Source: Acidimicrobiia bacterium
Lineage (GTDB): Bacteria > Actinomycetota > Acidimicrobiia > Acidimicrobiales > Aldehydirespiratoraceae
Reading direction: 5' to 3'
Assembly (NCBI GenBank): GCA_024421095.1
Contig: JAHQYM010000016.1
Location: forward strand, 1 to 37,889
DNA length: 37,889 nucleotides
In this document: positions 7,523 to 15,549 of the stretch, in pieces
How positions within the stretch are numbered: the first letter of the stretch is position 1
Layout: each line of letters starts with the position of its first letter
Made by a program: the position numbers and the translations under genes
The notes under the pieces: generated by a model
Databases searched by the model: none
What the model saw: the letters and a program-made list of their open reading frames with translations, nothing else
Told to the model about the DNA's origin: nothing

Positions 7523-8989
7523 GTGGTCGTGAGCAAAGCACCCGCACATCCGCCATCGGTAGAACAATTGGCTCGGTCGCTGCACAGCACTGGCCTACCG
7601 CATCCCATGTTGGTTGATGTCGCAAGAACGGCGATCGCCGCGGGCACAGCCGAACACGCATACTCCATCGCAAAAGACACCGCAAGACGAATGCTGCGCC
7701 CGGTCATCAACGGCACCGGCACATTGCTGCACACCAACCTCGGTCGAGCACCAATGGCTTGGACGCACCCCGAAAGCTACTGGAACCTCGAATACGACCT
7801 CACAAACGGCGAACGCGGGTCACGCTCCGACACCGCACCCAAACTAGTCGCACAAGCCTGCGGAGCCGAAGCCGCGATAGCCGTAAACAACTGTGCAGCA
7901 GCCTTGATGCTCTGCCTCGCGAGCCTCGCCGAAAACCGCAAAGTGCTGGTATCAAGGGGTGAACTTGTGGAGATCGGCGGGGGTTTTCGGATACCCGACG
8001 TGATGGCGCGTTCAGGCGCTGTGTTGGTGGAGGTTGGCACCACGAACCGCACACGCCTCGCTGACTATCAGCGTGGCACCAACGACCACGGCGACTCCGT
8101 TGCGGCGGTGCTTCAAGTACACCAATCGAACTACAAAATCGTGGGCTTTACCGAAGCCCCTCAAACCAGCGAACTCGCCACGCTCAACCTTCCATTGATC
8201 GTGGACATCGGCTCAGGCCTGCTCGACAGTCGCTGCCCATGGCTAGCCGGTGCCCCCCCGAAATGGCTCAGCAACGAACCAGCCGCACGTCAAACACTCG
8301 AATCCGGAGCCGACCTAATCACCTTCTCAGGCGACAAACTCTTCGGCGGCCCACAAGCAGGAATAATCGCTGGCCGAGCCGACCTAGTAGCCAAATGCGC
8401 CGCACACCCACTCGCACGAGCGCTGCGGCCCGGCGCGTTGGTGCTAGGCGCACTCCAAGCCACTGCGTTGGCTTACCTCAACCGTGACGGAACTGCGATC
8501 CCCTTTTGGCGAATGGCAACCCTCACCCAAGAGAGTTTGCGCTCCCGAGCCTCAAAAATCGGGGTTGGTTCCGTCGTTGATGTGGCATCCACACCCGGTG
8601 GTGGCACCTTACCTGGGGTGGAAATCCCCTCTGCGGGGATCGCGCTCGAAGGCGATCAGCGCGGTTTGTTGAGAGACCGGGAGCGTCCGATAATCGCCCG
8701 CTTTCAGAAAGGCCGCACGTTAATCGATCTCCGCACCGTCCATCCCGATGACGACCACGAAGTCCGATCTGCTCTCAACATGGAACTTGAGACACCCCGC
8801 AAACCAAACGAACCCGCACAATCGCACGACCACGACGCACAACCCAACCCACAGGACACCCTGCGAACCGAACCAACCCGCACAACCACCCACAACCCAA
8901 CCACCACCACGACCGACGGCTCGCGGGGTTCCGCAGTTCACGAACCTGGCGACAACAACCCCCCTGAGCCTCGTGACACGGAACAATAA
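7523..8989 (+). CDS. selA: L-seryl-tRNA(Sec) selenium transferase
   Basis: SelA is a PLP enzyme that converts seryl-tRNA(Sec) to selenocysteyl-tRNA(Sec) using selenophosphate. The N-terminal helical part (PSVEQLARSL onward), the core NGTGTLLHTNLGRAP, AVNNCAAALML and the PLP-lysine segment ITFSGDKLFGGPQAG are all present. The core ends near residue 418 (RTVHPDDDHEVRSAL). The last ~70 residues (Thr/Asn/Pro/His-rich, THNPTTTTTDG) are a low-complexity tail beyond the usual end of the family. The start is GTG 7523 or GTG 7529; no strong ribosome site separates them. The stop overlaps the ATG of a short ORF (TAATG). selB follows in the same direction, giving the usual selAB pair; no selD or tRNA-Sec gene was found in this window. 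Confidence 0.93.
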   Translation: MVVSKAPAHPPSVEQLARSLHSTGLPHPMLVDVARTAIAAGTAEHAYSIAKDTARRMLRPVINGTGTLLHTNLGRAPMAWTHPESYWNLEYDLTNGERGSRSDTAPKLVAQACGAEAAIAVNNCAAALMLCLASLAENRKVLVSRGELVEIGGGFRIPDVMARSGAVLVEVGTTNRTRLADYQRGTNDHGDSVAAVLQVHQSNYKIVGFTEAPQTSELATLNLPLIVDIGSGLLDSRCPWLAGAPPKWLSNEPAARQTLESGADLITFSGDKLFGGPQAGIIAGRADLVAKCAAHPLARALRPGALVLGALQATALAYLNRDGTAIPFWRMATLTQESLRSRASKIGVGSVVDVASTPGGGTLPGVEIPSAGIALEGDQRGLLRDRERPIIARFQKGRTLIDLRTVHPDDDHEVRSALNMELETPRKPNEPAQSHDHDAQPNPQDTLRTEPTRTTTHNPTTTTTDGSRGSAVHEPGDNNPPEPRDTEQ

Positions 8990-9112
8990 TGCAAAACGAA
9001 CACGCACGCCCGCATCGCAACACCCACAACCCAACCACCACCATGACCAACGACTTGACGGATTCCGCATCAAACGAACCGAGCGACCACGAGACCCGGG
9101 AACGATAATGCA
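8888..9112 (+). repeat. Tandem duplication of the selA tail/selB start junction
   Basis: Copy 1 (8888-8993) and copy 2 (9022-9112) both begin ACCCACAACCCAACCACCACCA, share a GGTTCCGCA/GATTCCGCA block, and end in a GGAACAATAATGCA/GGAACGATAATGCA block. Both keep the same reading frame at their ends and both end in a TAATG stop-start overlap. The simplest history is a duplication of the selA 3' end with the original coupled selB start, followed by divergence and a ~15-nt length change. Confidence 0.8.
8989..9108 (+). CDS. 39-codon ORF between selA and selB, product of the junction duplication
   Basis: ATG 8989 overlaps the selA stop (TAATG) and the ORF's own TAA overlaps the selB ATG (again TAATG), so ribosomes could pass from selA through this ORF into selB by coupled re-initiation. 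The peptide starts MQNEHARPHRNTHNPTTT and ends ETRER. Its second half parallels the selA tail (THNPTTT). It probably has no function as a protein and serves, if anything, to keep selA-selB coupling. It is too short for the supplied ORF track. Confidence 0.5.
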   Translation: MQNEHARPHRNTHNPTTTMTNDLTDSASNEPSDHETRER

Positions 9113-10898
9113 TGTTGTGGCTACGGCTGGGCACGTTGACCACGGCAAATCCACTCTCGTTAAAGCACTTACCGGCACCGACCCAGACCGCCTTGCCGAA
9201 GAAAAAGCACGTGGGCTGACCATCGACTTAGGGTTTGCCTCCACAAAACTAGCCTCAGGGCGGGGCGTTGCCTTCATTGATGTTCCCGGCCATGTGCGCT
9301 TCTTGAAAAACATGCTCGCAGGGGTAGGTAGCGTGGATGCCTGTTTGTTTGTGGTCGCAGCCACCGAAGGTTGGAAACCGCAATCCGAAGAACACCTACA
9401 GATATTGGCTTTGCTGGGCATTGAACACGGCCTTGTCGCCCTCACCAAATCCGCTTTGGCCGATGATGAACTGCGAGAGTTAGCACGTCTGGAAGTGGAA
9501 GAACGGGTAGAAAACACTTTTTTGCAAGACGCACCGATTGTAGATGTGGACGCGCTCAGCGGCAGGGGTATCACAGACCTGCAACTTGCCCTTGACGAGG
9601 TACTCAAATCCACACCAACAGCAACCGACCACAAACGCCCACGGCTCTGGGTCGACCGCGTGTTCGCCGCAAAAGGGTCAGGAACCGTTGTGACCGGCAC
9701 CCTAACTGGGGGCAAGGTGCGGGTTGGTGACACCCTAAATGTTCTCCCACCGGGCCGCACCGCCCAAGCACGCACAGCACCAGCGCACACAGTTTCAGCA
9801 CACACCGCTTCAGCACGCACCGCACGGGTTCGGGCTTTGCAAAGTCTTCATGCGCAACGCAGCAAAGTCGGGCCGGGCAATCGCGTTGCTTTGAACCTGT
9901 CGGGTGTGAGCCATAACGAAGTGAGGCGTGGCGATGTGTTGGTGAACGCAAACCAGTGGCAGATCACCAGCAAAATCGATTGCAGCCTCAAGGTGCTTGA
10001 TACGATCGCCCATCCGTTGACCCGCCGGGGTGCCTACCAGTTGTATCTCGGGTCGGGCGAGTTTCCGGTCAAGCTGCGGGTTTTGGGTGCAGCGGAAATC
10101 ACTCCTGGTACTGAGGGGGCGATACGGTTGTTTTTGCCGGTTGGTTTGCCATTGTTACCCGGTGATCGTTTTATTCTTCGCGAATCGGGGCGTGGAGAAA
10201 CACTTGGCGGGGGAGAAATCCTTGATATTGATCCGCTAGTAAACGCCAACAAAGCGAGGCCTGACCGCAGCGTGGATCGGGTAATCGCTGAGCGAGGCCG
10301 TGTTGATGTTGATTTGCTTTTTCGCTTGACGGGTGAACGGCGTGCTACCGATGTTGGGCATTGGGCAGTTGACCCTGAAGTGTTGCAGCAGAGCCGAATG
10401 AACCTCCGTGAGGCTATTGATTCTGCTGGGCCGCTGGGCCTTGACATTGCCTCGCTTGATGACTTTGGACGGGCGTTGCTGGGAACTCTTGATGGTGTAT
10501 TTGCAGAACACGGGCACGTAAAGGTTCGAGGCGCTCAAGACTTGCTGGCCGAGCACCCGTTCGTCAACGCGGCGCAGGCAACTCCGTTTTCTCCTCCAGA
10601 ACCAAGTGGGTTCGACCGGGCCGAACTCCGGGGGTTGGTTCGGCGTGGGCAACTAATTGAGGCGGACGGTTTGTTTTTTGCCGCAAACGCGGTTGATGCC
10701 GCGGTTGCAACGGTCGCTGAGTTGCTTGAACAGAATCCAGATGGGGTCACCGTGGCTGTGGTGCGCGACACTTGGGGTACGAGCCGCAAGTATGCACTGG
10801 CGTTGCTGTCTTACTTAGACAACAACGGCATCACTCGGCGCCGTGGCGATTTCCGTATCGCCGGCCCAAGGCTACCAACAGCGGTTGCTGAAACTTAG
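9108..10898 (+). CDS. selB: Selenocysteine-specific translation elongation factor
   Basis: SelB delivers Sec-tRNA to ribosomes at UGA codons marked by a SECIS element. ATG 9108 is chosen because the protein then begins MHVVATAGHVDHGKST, the canonical SelB start with the G1 motif, and its ATG overlaps the preceding short-ORF stop. The track start at 8748 runs through selA and is false. EEKARGLTIDLGFA (G2 region), DVPGHVRF (G3) and ALTKSAL (in place of NKxD) follow, then beta-barrel domains and C-terminal winged helices (about 400-596) ending in the typical DNNGITRRRGDFRI. The length of 596 residues is normal. Residues about 219-239 carry an Ala/Arg/Thr/His-rich repeat insertion in a barrel loop (GRTAQ...TARVRALQS). 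Confidence 0.94.
   Translation: MHVVATAGHVDHGKSTLVKALTGTDPDRLAEEKARGLTIDLGFASTKLASGRGVAFIDVPGHVRFLKNMLAGVGSVDACLFVVAATEGWKPQSEEHLQILALLGIEHGLVALTKSALADDELRELARLEVEERVENTFLQDAPIVDVDALSGRGITDLQLALDEVLKSTPTATDHKRPRLWVDRVFAAKGSGTVVTGTLTGGKVRVGDTLNVLPPGRTAQARTAPAHTVSAHTASARTARVRALQSLHAQRSKVGPGNRVALNLSGVSHNEVRRGDVLVNANQWQITSKIDCSLKVLDTIAHPLTRRGAYQLYLGSGEFPVKLRVLGAAEITPGTEGAIRLFLPVGLPLLPGDRFILRESGRGETLGGGEILDIDPLVNANKARPDRSVDRVIAERGRVDVDLLFRLTGERRATDVGHWAVDPEVLQQSRMNLREAIDSAGPLGLDIASLDDFGRALLGTLDGVFAEHGHVKVRGAQDLLAEHPFVNAAQATPFSPPEPSGFDRAELRGLVRRGQLIEADGLFFAANAVDAAVATVAELLEQNPDGVTVAVVRDTWGTSRKYALALLSYLDNNGITRRRGDFRIAGPRLPTAVAET
9764..9823 (+). repeat. Low-complexity insertion repeat inside selB
   Basis: Imperfect 12-15 bp units of the form CAGCACRCACC encode ARTAPAHTVSAHTASARTA. 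The flanking GRTA and ARVRALQS form the usual uninterrupted SelB/EF-Tu domain II segment (GRTARVRALQ). The repeat therefore appears to be an in-frame expansion of about 20 residues. Confidence 0.7.
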
Positions 10899-10926
10899 CA
10901 GCCGGTTAGACAGCAGCCGGTTAGAC
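10897..10926. repeat. Perfect 15-bp tandem duplication at the selB/whiB convergent stops
   Basis: AGCAGCCGGTTAGAC occurs twice in direct succession (10897-10911, 10912-10926). The first copy includes the last two bases of the selB stop and the second contains the whiB stop (TTA on this strand). The two convergent genes are thus separated by essentially one repeat length. Confidence 0.95.
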
Positions 10927-11175
10927 GGCCCAGAGTTTTTCGCGTTCTCTTGCGTTTAACCCTCCCCAAATTCCATGTTGTTCACGGATCGCTAGTGCGT
11001 GTGCCAAACAGTCTTCTCGCACTATGCAAGTCTCACAAATCGCTTTCGCGTGCCGTTCCCGGATGCGTTTTTGGTCTCGCCGTTCGGGCGATAAAGGCGG
11101 GAAGAAGACAATCGCTTGCGGGCCTCGGCAAGCTGCACGCAATTGCCAATCAATGGTCTCAACTTGAGAAATCAT
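10921..11175 (-). CDS. WhiB family iron-sulfur transcriptional regulator
   Basis: The 84-residue protein has the four conserved WhiB cysteines (C16, then C47-x2-C50-x5-C56 in CETCIVREDC), the downstream GIWGG turn and a basic end (REREKLWAV). WhiB proteins bind a [4Fe-4S] cluster and act with the primary sigma factor; they occur only in Actinobacteria and their phages, which supports the taxonomic placement. The DWQLRAACRG start resembles the WhiB1/WhiB2 type, but the exact paralogue cannot be assigned by eye. It is convergent with selB, and the nfeD-like gene lies upstream on the same strand 132 bp away. Confidence 0.93.
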   Translation of the reverse strand: MISQVETIDWQLRAACRGPQAIVFFPPLSPERRDQKRIRERHAKAICETCIVREDCLAHALAIREQHGIWGGLNAREREKLWAV

Positions 11176-11307
11176 CGACTCTCCGTTTCCATTCTAGATT
11201 TCGTCAAATGCTTGATTAGCAGACCAGAAGGCTTAATGCAAACGTTTTTTGCGATACACGGAAAAAATCTGGCACGCAAAATAGGTTTTGGACGATTAGG
11301 CAGGCTC

Positions 11308-12633
11308 TCAGCGGTGCATCTCACGGTAATCTCGAGCTCCACCTTCTTCGGGTTCAATCTCCAAATAGAGCCCTTCAACCGCCACAATCCGCACGTGATC
11401 ACCGGCCGCGATCGGGGTAGAACGGTTCACCCGAGCCCGCCAAGGAGCACCGTCAACATCCACAACACCTTCCTTTTTGATGTCTTCAGTTGCGCGAGCC
11501 AACATCCCCACCATCCACTCACGGCCAATGGTCGGAGTCCCAAAACGAGTTCGCACCATTGCTGGCATACCCGAAATCATCAAACCCGCAACACCCAAAA
11601 TGCCTACCAACAAAGTAATCCAAGGAACCGCCATGTCGTGAAACAAAAACAACGAACCAACCAACAAAGCAAGCGACCCCACACCCGACCAAAAACGTGG
11701 CACACCCACCTGCACATCAATAGCGAAAGCAAACATCGCCACCACCAGCAACGCCACCGCCCAGTTCCGAGCCGGCAACACATCTAACCCATAGCATCCC
11801 AAAATAAAACAAAAAGCACCAATACCACCAGCAATCCCGACCCCTGCCGTAAAGAACTCAAAAATTAACAAAACCGCGCCAATCAAAAAGAAAAGATACA
11901 CCATAGACGGACTAGCCAAATTGTGAACCCAACCATCAAACAGCGGCAGTTTAGAAAAGCGCACCTGCGTAGTCGGCACACGTACCGGTTCATCACCCGA
12001 ATAATCAATGTCGCTCATGAAACCCGGCAAGTCCAACACAAAAAACGCAAGCGTCGGCGAATCCCGAACAGCAAGACCCAACTCAATAACAGACAGTTCG
12101 TTAACAGTGTTTTCTTCAAGAGGATTATCAACGACCGAATAACTGTCCGCAACAAGTTCAGGAAAGATTAGTTCACCGGTGTTGCCCAAACTCCCCCCAA
12201 TCGCAACAGCCAATTCTTCGGTCACCAACACAAGTTGAGCAGCGCCTCCCCGAGCGGTAGCACCAGACGGGCCGACCCACGAATAAACTGGAACCGCAGA
12301 GTTAGCGATAGTTCGTGCCACCTCAGTGAGCCGCTCATCGCTCACCACATGCCCCGCGCTGTCAATCTGCAGCACCACACCCTCTGAGCCATTGGCCTCA
12401 GCCACGGCAATCGAATCTTCAATAAATCCCGCGACAATCTCATCGATCAAGCCGGCAACCTCAAGCACATCAAAGACCGAATCGGCATCTTGTTGCGCTT
12501 GGGCAGGAGCGAACCATCCCAACAATGTCACCGCAAACAGTGACACCCCAACCGATAAACTAAGCCAACGACGCAGCGCGCGCCGTGTCTTTCGCTTCGA
12601 GGAGGGGAATGGACCCCGGTGAATTATTCGCAT
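11308..12633 (-). CDS. NfeD family membrane serine protease-like protein
   Basis: A signal peptide (basic KRKTRRALRRW, hydrophobic core, APAQAQQ) leads into a ClpP/crotonase-like protease domain (about 50-240) with VLQIDSAGHVVSDERL and the presumed nucleophile segment VGPSGATARGGAA (Ser ~123). Hydrophobic helices follow (MVYLFFLIGAVLLIFEFFTAGVGIAGGIGAFCFILGCYGL onward), then the NfeD C-terminal OB-fold domain (GMLARATEDIKKEGVVDVDGAPWRARV, ending IVAVEGLYLEIEP). Long NfeD proteins usually pair with a stomatin-like (SPFH) protein and work on membrane quality control; no SPFH gene is adjacent here. The 5' end overlaps the divergently transcribed ATPase gene by 25 bp if both starts are right. Confidence 0.87.
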   Translation of the reverse strand: MRIIHRGPFPSSKRKTRRALRRWLSLSVGVSLFAVTLLGWFAPAQAQQDADSVFDVLEVAGLIDEIVAGFIEDSIAVAEANGSEGVVLQIDSAGHVVSDERLTEVARTIANSAVPVYSWVGPSGATARGGAAQLVLVTEELAVAIGGSLGNTGELIFPELVADSYSVVDNPLEENTVNELSVIELGLAVRDSPTLAFFVLDLPGFMSDIDYSGDEPVRVPTTQVRFSKLPLFDGWVHNLASPSMVYLFFLIGAVLLIFEFFTAGVGIAGGIGAFCFILGCYGLDVLPARNWAVALLVVAMFAFAIDVQVGVPRFWSGVGSLALLVGSLFLFHDMAVPWITLLVGILGVAGLMISGMPAMVRTRFGTPTIGREWMVGMLARATEDIKKEGVVDVDGAPWRARVNRSTPIAAGDHVRIVAVEGLYLEIEPEEGGARDYREMHR

Positions 12634-13580
12634 GGTCGCGTGTCCTAATCGTGGCTGGAAAAGGTGGAGTGGGCAAAACCGCTACCTCGGCCGCTTTGGC
12701 CTTAGCAGCAGCGCAAACCGGGCGCATCGTCCTACTAGTAGAGGTCGCTGGCCGATTTGACGCAACACCGATGTTCGGTGTCGACCCACAAGCTTACGAC
12801 CCCCAAGGCTACGATGAACAAAGCATTTACCACGCCCCAGGCGGAGGGGAGATTCGCCGCCGATCAATCACCCCAGACGCAGCACTCACAGACTGGCTCG
12901 AATCACACGGGTTCAATCGGCTGATCCGGCGCATGGCCAAGTCTGGGATCTTGGAAATTGTGGCCACAGCCACGCCCGGTATCAAAGACCTGCTCGTCTT
13001 GGGCAAAATCAAACACCTCGAAACGAGCGGCGCGGCTGATGTCATCGTGGTTGATACGCCCGCCGCTGGCCACGCACTCCATTTCTTGAAAGCGCCGTTA
13101 GCCGTGCGACAAGCCGTCCGTTCGGGAGTTTTGAGGCAACAAGCAACCGAGACTTTAGAAATGCTCGGCGATGAGCAACGATGCCAAGCCTTACTTGTCA
13201 CCATCGCAGAAGAAACCCCGATCTCCGAACTCATCGAAACCGCATTCGCCGTAGAAGACGAGGTGGGGTTGGCTCTCGGCCCGGTAATCGTAAACGGCGT
13301 GCTGCCAAACATCGCCGGGCTCAGCGAAACCAAGTTGAACGGCAAGACCACTGCGTCGGCGGCGTTGCACCCACAACAAGTCAATGACCTGTCAACCGCA
13401 ACGAAATTCCGTCAAGAGCGCACAATTTTGCAAAACCAGCAACTCAACTTCCTTGCGCAACGGCTTCCCCTTCCGCGGGTGTACCTTCCCGCTCTGTTCA
13501 CTTCATCGATTGGGTTAACCGAACTGCAAACGCTGGCAGACGCATTCCAACAATCCATTAGGCAACAAGCCAGCCAATGA
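12609..13580 (+). CDS. ArsA/Get3-family anion-transporting-like ATPase, first of a pair
   Basis: Start ATG 12609 (MDPGELFAWSRVLIVAGKGGVGKT) follows GAGGAGGGG closely, and the family normally starts its first beta strand at this point; the track start 24 bp upstream lacks support. The deviant Walker A, VAGKGGVGKT, keeps the signature lysine. VVDTPAAGHALHFLKAP matches the ArsA switch/signature DTxPxGHxLxxLxxP. The metal-binding cysteines of ArsA are not evident, so arsenite export is unlikely. The gene shares a 4-bp ATGA overlap with its partner. The pair resembles the adjacent ATPase genes Rv3679-Rv3680 of Mycobacterium tuberculosis, which I recall lie next to whiB4; here whiB and nfeD lie on the other side. 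The two probably form a heteromeric ATPase. Confidence 0.87.
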   Translation: MDPGELFAWSRVLIVAGKGGVGKTATSAALALAAAQTGRIVLLVEVAGRFDATPMFGVDPQAYDPQGYDEQSIYHAPGGGEIRRRSITPDAALTDWLESHGFNRLIRRMAKSGILEIVATATPGIKDLLVLGKIKHLETSGAADVIVVDTPAAGHALHFLKAPLAVRQAVRSGVLRQQATETLEMLGDEQRCQALLVTIAEETPISELIETAFAVEDEVGLALGPVIVNGVLPNIAGLSETKLNGKTTASAALHPQQVNDLSTATKFRQERTILQNQQLNFLAQRLPLPRVYLPALFTSSIGLTELQTLADAFQQSIRQQASQ

Positions 13581-14689
13581 CCACCACCGAACCCAAATAC
13601 GACCATCTCGTCACCAAGAAACAAGTCATCGTCACCTGTGGAACCGGTGGTGTCGGCAAGACCACTATCGCCGCTAGCACCGCAATCGCCGCTGCCAAAG
13701 CTGGGCGGCGTGCTGTGGTGATCACCATTGACCCAGCTAAACGCCTTGCCGACACCCTCGGCATCGACCAACTAGGCAACACTCCCACAATAATTGAGGG
13801 CCCATGGCCGGGGACTCTCGGTGCCATGATGCTCAACAGCAAAGCGACTTTTGATCATGTGGTCGAACAACACGCCACCACGCAAGACCAACTAGAGCAG
13901 ATCCTGAATAACCGCTTCTACATCAATGTGTCGAGCGAATTGCCTGGCACACAAGACTACATGGCGACCGAGAAACTCTACCAACTACATACATGCGGAC
14001 AATGGGACCTAGTGGTGGTTGACACGCCACCCACCCGCGATGCCCTCGCCTTCCTCGAAGCACCCAAAGTGCTCACACGCCTGCTCAACAACACCATCTA
14101 CAAGATGTTGGTCTCACCGAGGCCACTAGTTTTGCGAACCGTAAGTCGGGCGGCGGGGTTGGTGGTGCGGCGCTTGTCACGAGTGGTCGGTGCGGAAGTG
14201 GTGGACGATGCCATTGAGTTTTTTCAAACCTTTCAGGGTATGGAAGAGGGCTTCAAGCAACGCTCCGCGGCGGCCCTTACCTTGTTGACATCAGAGGACT
14301 CCGCTTTTGTGTTGGTGGCCTCTCCCCGCAGTGACACCATCGCTGAAGCCCGCTATTTCCTCAGCAGGCTTGACGAAGCCAGCCTCACGGTAGCTGGCGT
14401 GGTCGTCAACCGTGTGCTCGCGGCGCTCTCTGCGTCAGCCGCCGATGCCGCCGACATTAGCAGACACCTACAAGACACACCGCTCGCAGCCGCAGCGCAA
14501 GCACTCACTGACCATGTCAAAGCTGCGGCGGGTGACGACAACCGCATAGAACAACTAATGGTTTACGCCCCAAACGCCACGCTCATCAAAATTCCGCTGA
14601 TGGCGACCGACGTTCACGACCTAACCAAACTCAGCCATCTAGCCGAATTGCTCACATCCAATTCGCCCGAAGAAACGACCGACACGTAG
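13577..14689 (+). CDS. ArsA/Get3-family ATPase, second of the pair
   Basis: The protein has 370 residues. The nucleotide motif is VTCGTGGVGKTT: the first lysine of the deviant Walker A (KGGVGKT) is Thr here, so this subunit lacks the signature lysine that normally reaches across the dimer, while its partner has it. TIDPAKRLADTLGI and VVVDTPPTRDALAFLEAP are family signatures. A membrane-facing or regulatory role is possible from the hydrophobic helical middle section. It starts inside the stop of the upstream ATPase gene (ATGA overlap), so equal synthesis of the two is expected. The substrate is unknown. Confidence 0.87.
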   Translation: MTTTEPKYDHLVTKKQVIVTCGTGGVGKTTIAASTAIAAAKAGRRAVVITIDPAKRLADTLGIDQLGNTPTIIEGPWPGTLGAMMLNSKATFDHVVEQHATTQDQLEQILNNRFYINVSSELPGTQDYMATEKLYQLHTCGQWDLVVVDTPPTRDALAFLEAPKVLTRLLNNTIYKMLVSPRPLVLRTVSRAAGLVVRRLSRVVGAEVVDDAIEFFQTFQGMEEGFKQRSAAALTLLTSEDSAFVLVASPRSDTIAEARYFLSRLDEASLTVAGVVVNRVLAALSASAADAADISRHLQDTPLAAAAQALTDHVKAAAGDDNRIEQLMVYAPNATLIKIPLMATDVHDLTKLSHLAELLTSNSPEETTDT

Positions 14690-14712
14690 GCAGTTGGTGC
14701 TTACTTGGTTGA

Positions 14713-15063
14713 TCAGTTTTGGTTCAGTGCGGCTAAGGCCTCGGCTAAGTCTTCTTTTACCGGCACAATGCGATCAAAACCGGTGGTGTGCAACAACCGA
14801 GATATCGCCGCCCGGTTGCTGTATACCGCAATCGCTCCTTCGTTGTCGCGCACCTTTCGGATGCCACCGATTAATGCGCCAAGCCCCGCCGAATCCATAA
14901 ACTGCACCCCCGAGAGGTCTACAAGCAACCGTTGTTCTGCAGCAACCTGAGAGAACGCTTCGCGGAACTGTGCAACCGAATAGGCATCAAGTTCGCCGTC
15001 TGGTCGGATGGTTACGTATTCGCCAGTTTCGTGGGCCACGCGCCCGATAGCAATTTCTAACAC
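14713..15063 (-). CDS. STAS domain protein, anti-sigma factor antagonist-like
   Basis: This is a single STAS domain of the SpoIIAA/RsbV type: an opening strand (VTIRPDGELDAYSVAQFREAF), LLVDLSGVQFMDSAGLGAL with the phosphorylatable Ser of DSAG, and a C-terminal helix ending AEALAALNQN. In the family, dephosphorylated antagonist releases a sigma factor from its anti-sigma kinase. The track ORF extends to 15195, but that N-terminus is not part of the domain and would overlap the divergent receiver gene. GTG 15063 gives a 116-residue protein of normal size; GTG 15102 is the alternative. No ribosome site decides between them. The kinase partner is not in this window. Confidence 0.82.
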   Translation of the reverse strand: MLEIAIGRVAHETGEYVTIRPDGELDAYSVAQFREAFSQVAAEQRLLVDLSGVQFMDSAGLGALIGGIRKVRDNEGAIAVYSNRAAISRLLHTTGFDRIVPVKEDLAEALAALNQN

Positions 15064-15151
15064 ACTGGCAGCGTATCTTGTTTGCAGCGATGTGGCTCCC
15101 ACTCTCAAAACGGTATGGCGATTTCGGCTCAAGTTGTGTACGCTTCGTCGA

Positions 15152-15532
15152 GTGGCTGACATCATCATTGCTACCGACTCCGAGGCGCTCGTCACCGAAA
15201 TCGAGGCTGCGCTCGGCGGTGCTCACGTTATCCATTGGGTACGCCACGGTGCCGCGGTGGTGCAGGCGATTGCAGAGATTAACCCTGATCTGGTGCTCCT
15301 AGATTTTCAGATCGGCAACATGGGTGGGGTTGCTGCTTGCCTCGCGGTGCGCCAAGAAGAGGAGGCGGGCCGCCTTTACCCGTGCGAGGTTTATTTGCTG
15401 CTTGACCGTGAGGTGGATGCGTTCTTGGCCAATCGTGCCTGCGCTGATGGTGTGTTGCACAAACCCTTAAGTTCATTTCAATCTTTGCGTACTATTGAAA
15501 ACGCACTCATGCCGCTCCGTAAGAGTGGGTAG
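15152..15532 (+). CDS. Stand-alone response regulator receiver-like protein
   Basis: GTG 15152 gives VADIIIATDSEALVTEIEAAL and a 126-residue single receiver domain with no output domain. The presumed phospho-acceptor is Asp in LVLLDFQIGNMGG, and the conserved lysine is in VLHKPL. The usual acidic pair after the first strand is reduced to TD. The ORF-track start at 15008 is upstream of the domain and overlaps the STAS gene on the other strand. The gene is divergent from the STAS gene with about 90 bp between starts. The two could belong to one partner-switching signalling route, but this is inference from position only. The sequence just downstream leads into tRNA-Pro. Confidence 0.75.
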   Translation: MADIIIATDSEALVTEIEAALGGAHVIHWVRHGAAVVQAIAEINPDLVLLDFQIGNMGGVAACLAVRQEEEAGRLYPCEVYLLLDREVDAFLANRACADGVLHKPLSSFQSLRTIENALMPLRKSG

Positions 15533-15549
15533 ACTAATTTTTCTGCACA

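Noticed and set aside
8748-9107. Long N-terminal extension of SelB in the ORF track
   Set aside because: It is out-of-frame selA sequence; the conserved SelB start MHVVATAGHVDHGKST begins at 9108.
7523-10898. A tRNA-Sec (selC) or selD gene near selAB
   Set aside because: No long-variable-arm tRNA fold or SelD-like ORF was found on either strand; these genes must be elsewhere or were missed by eye.
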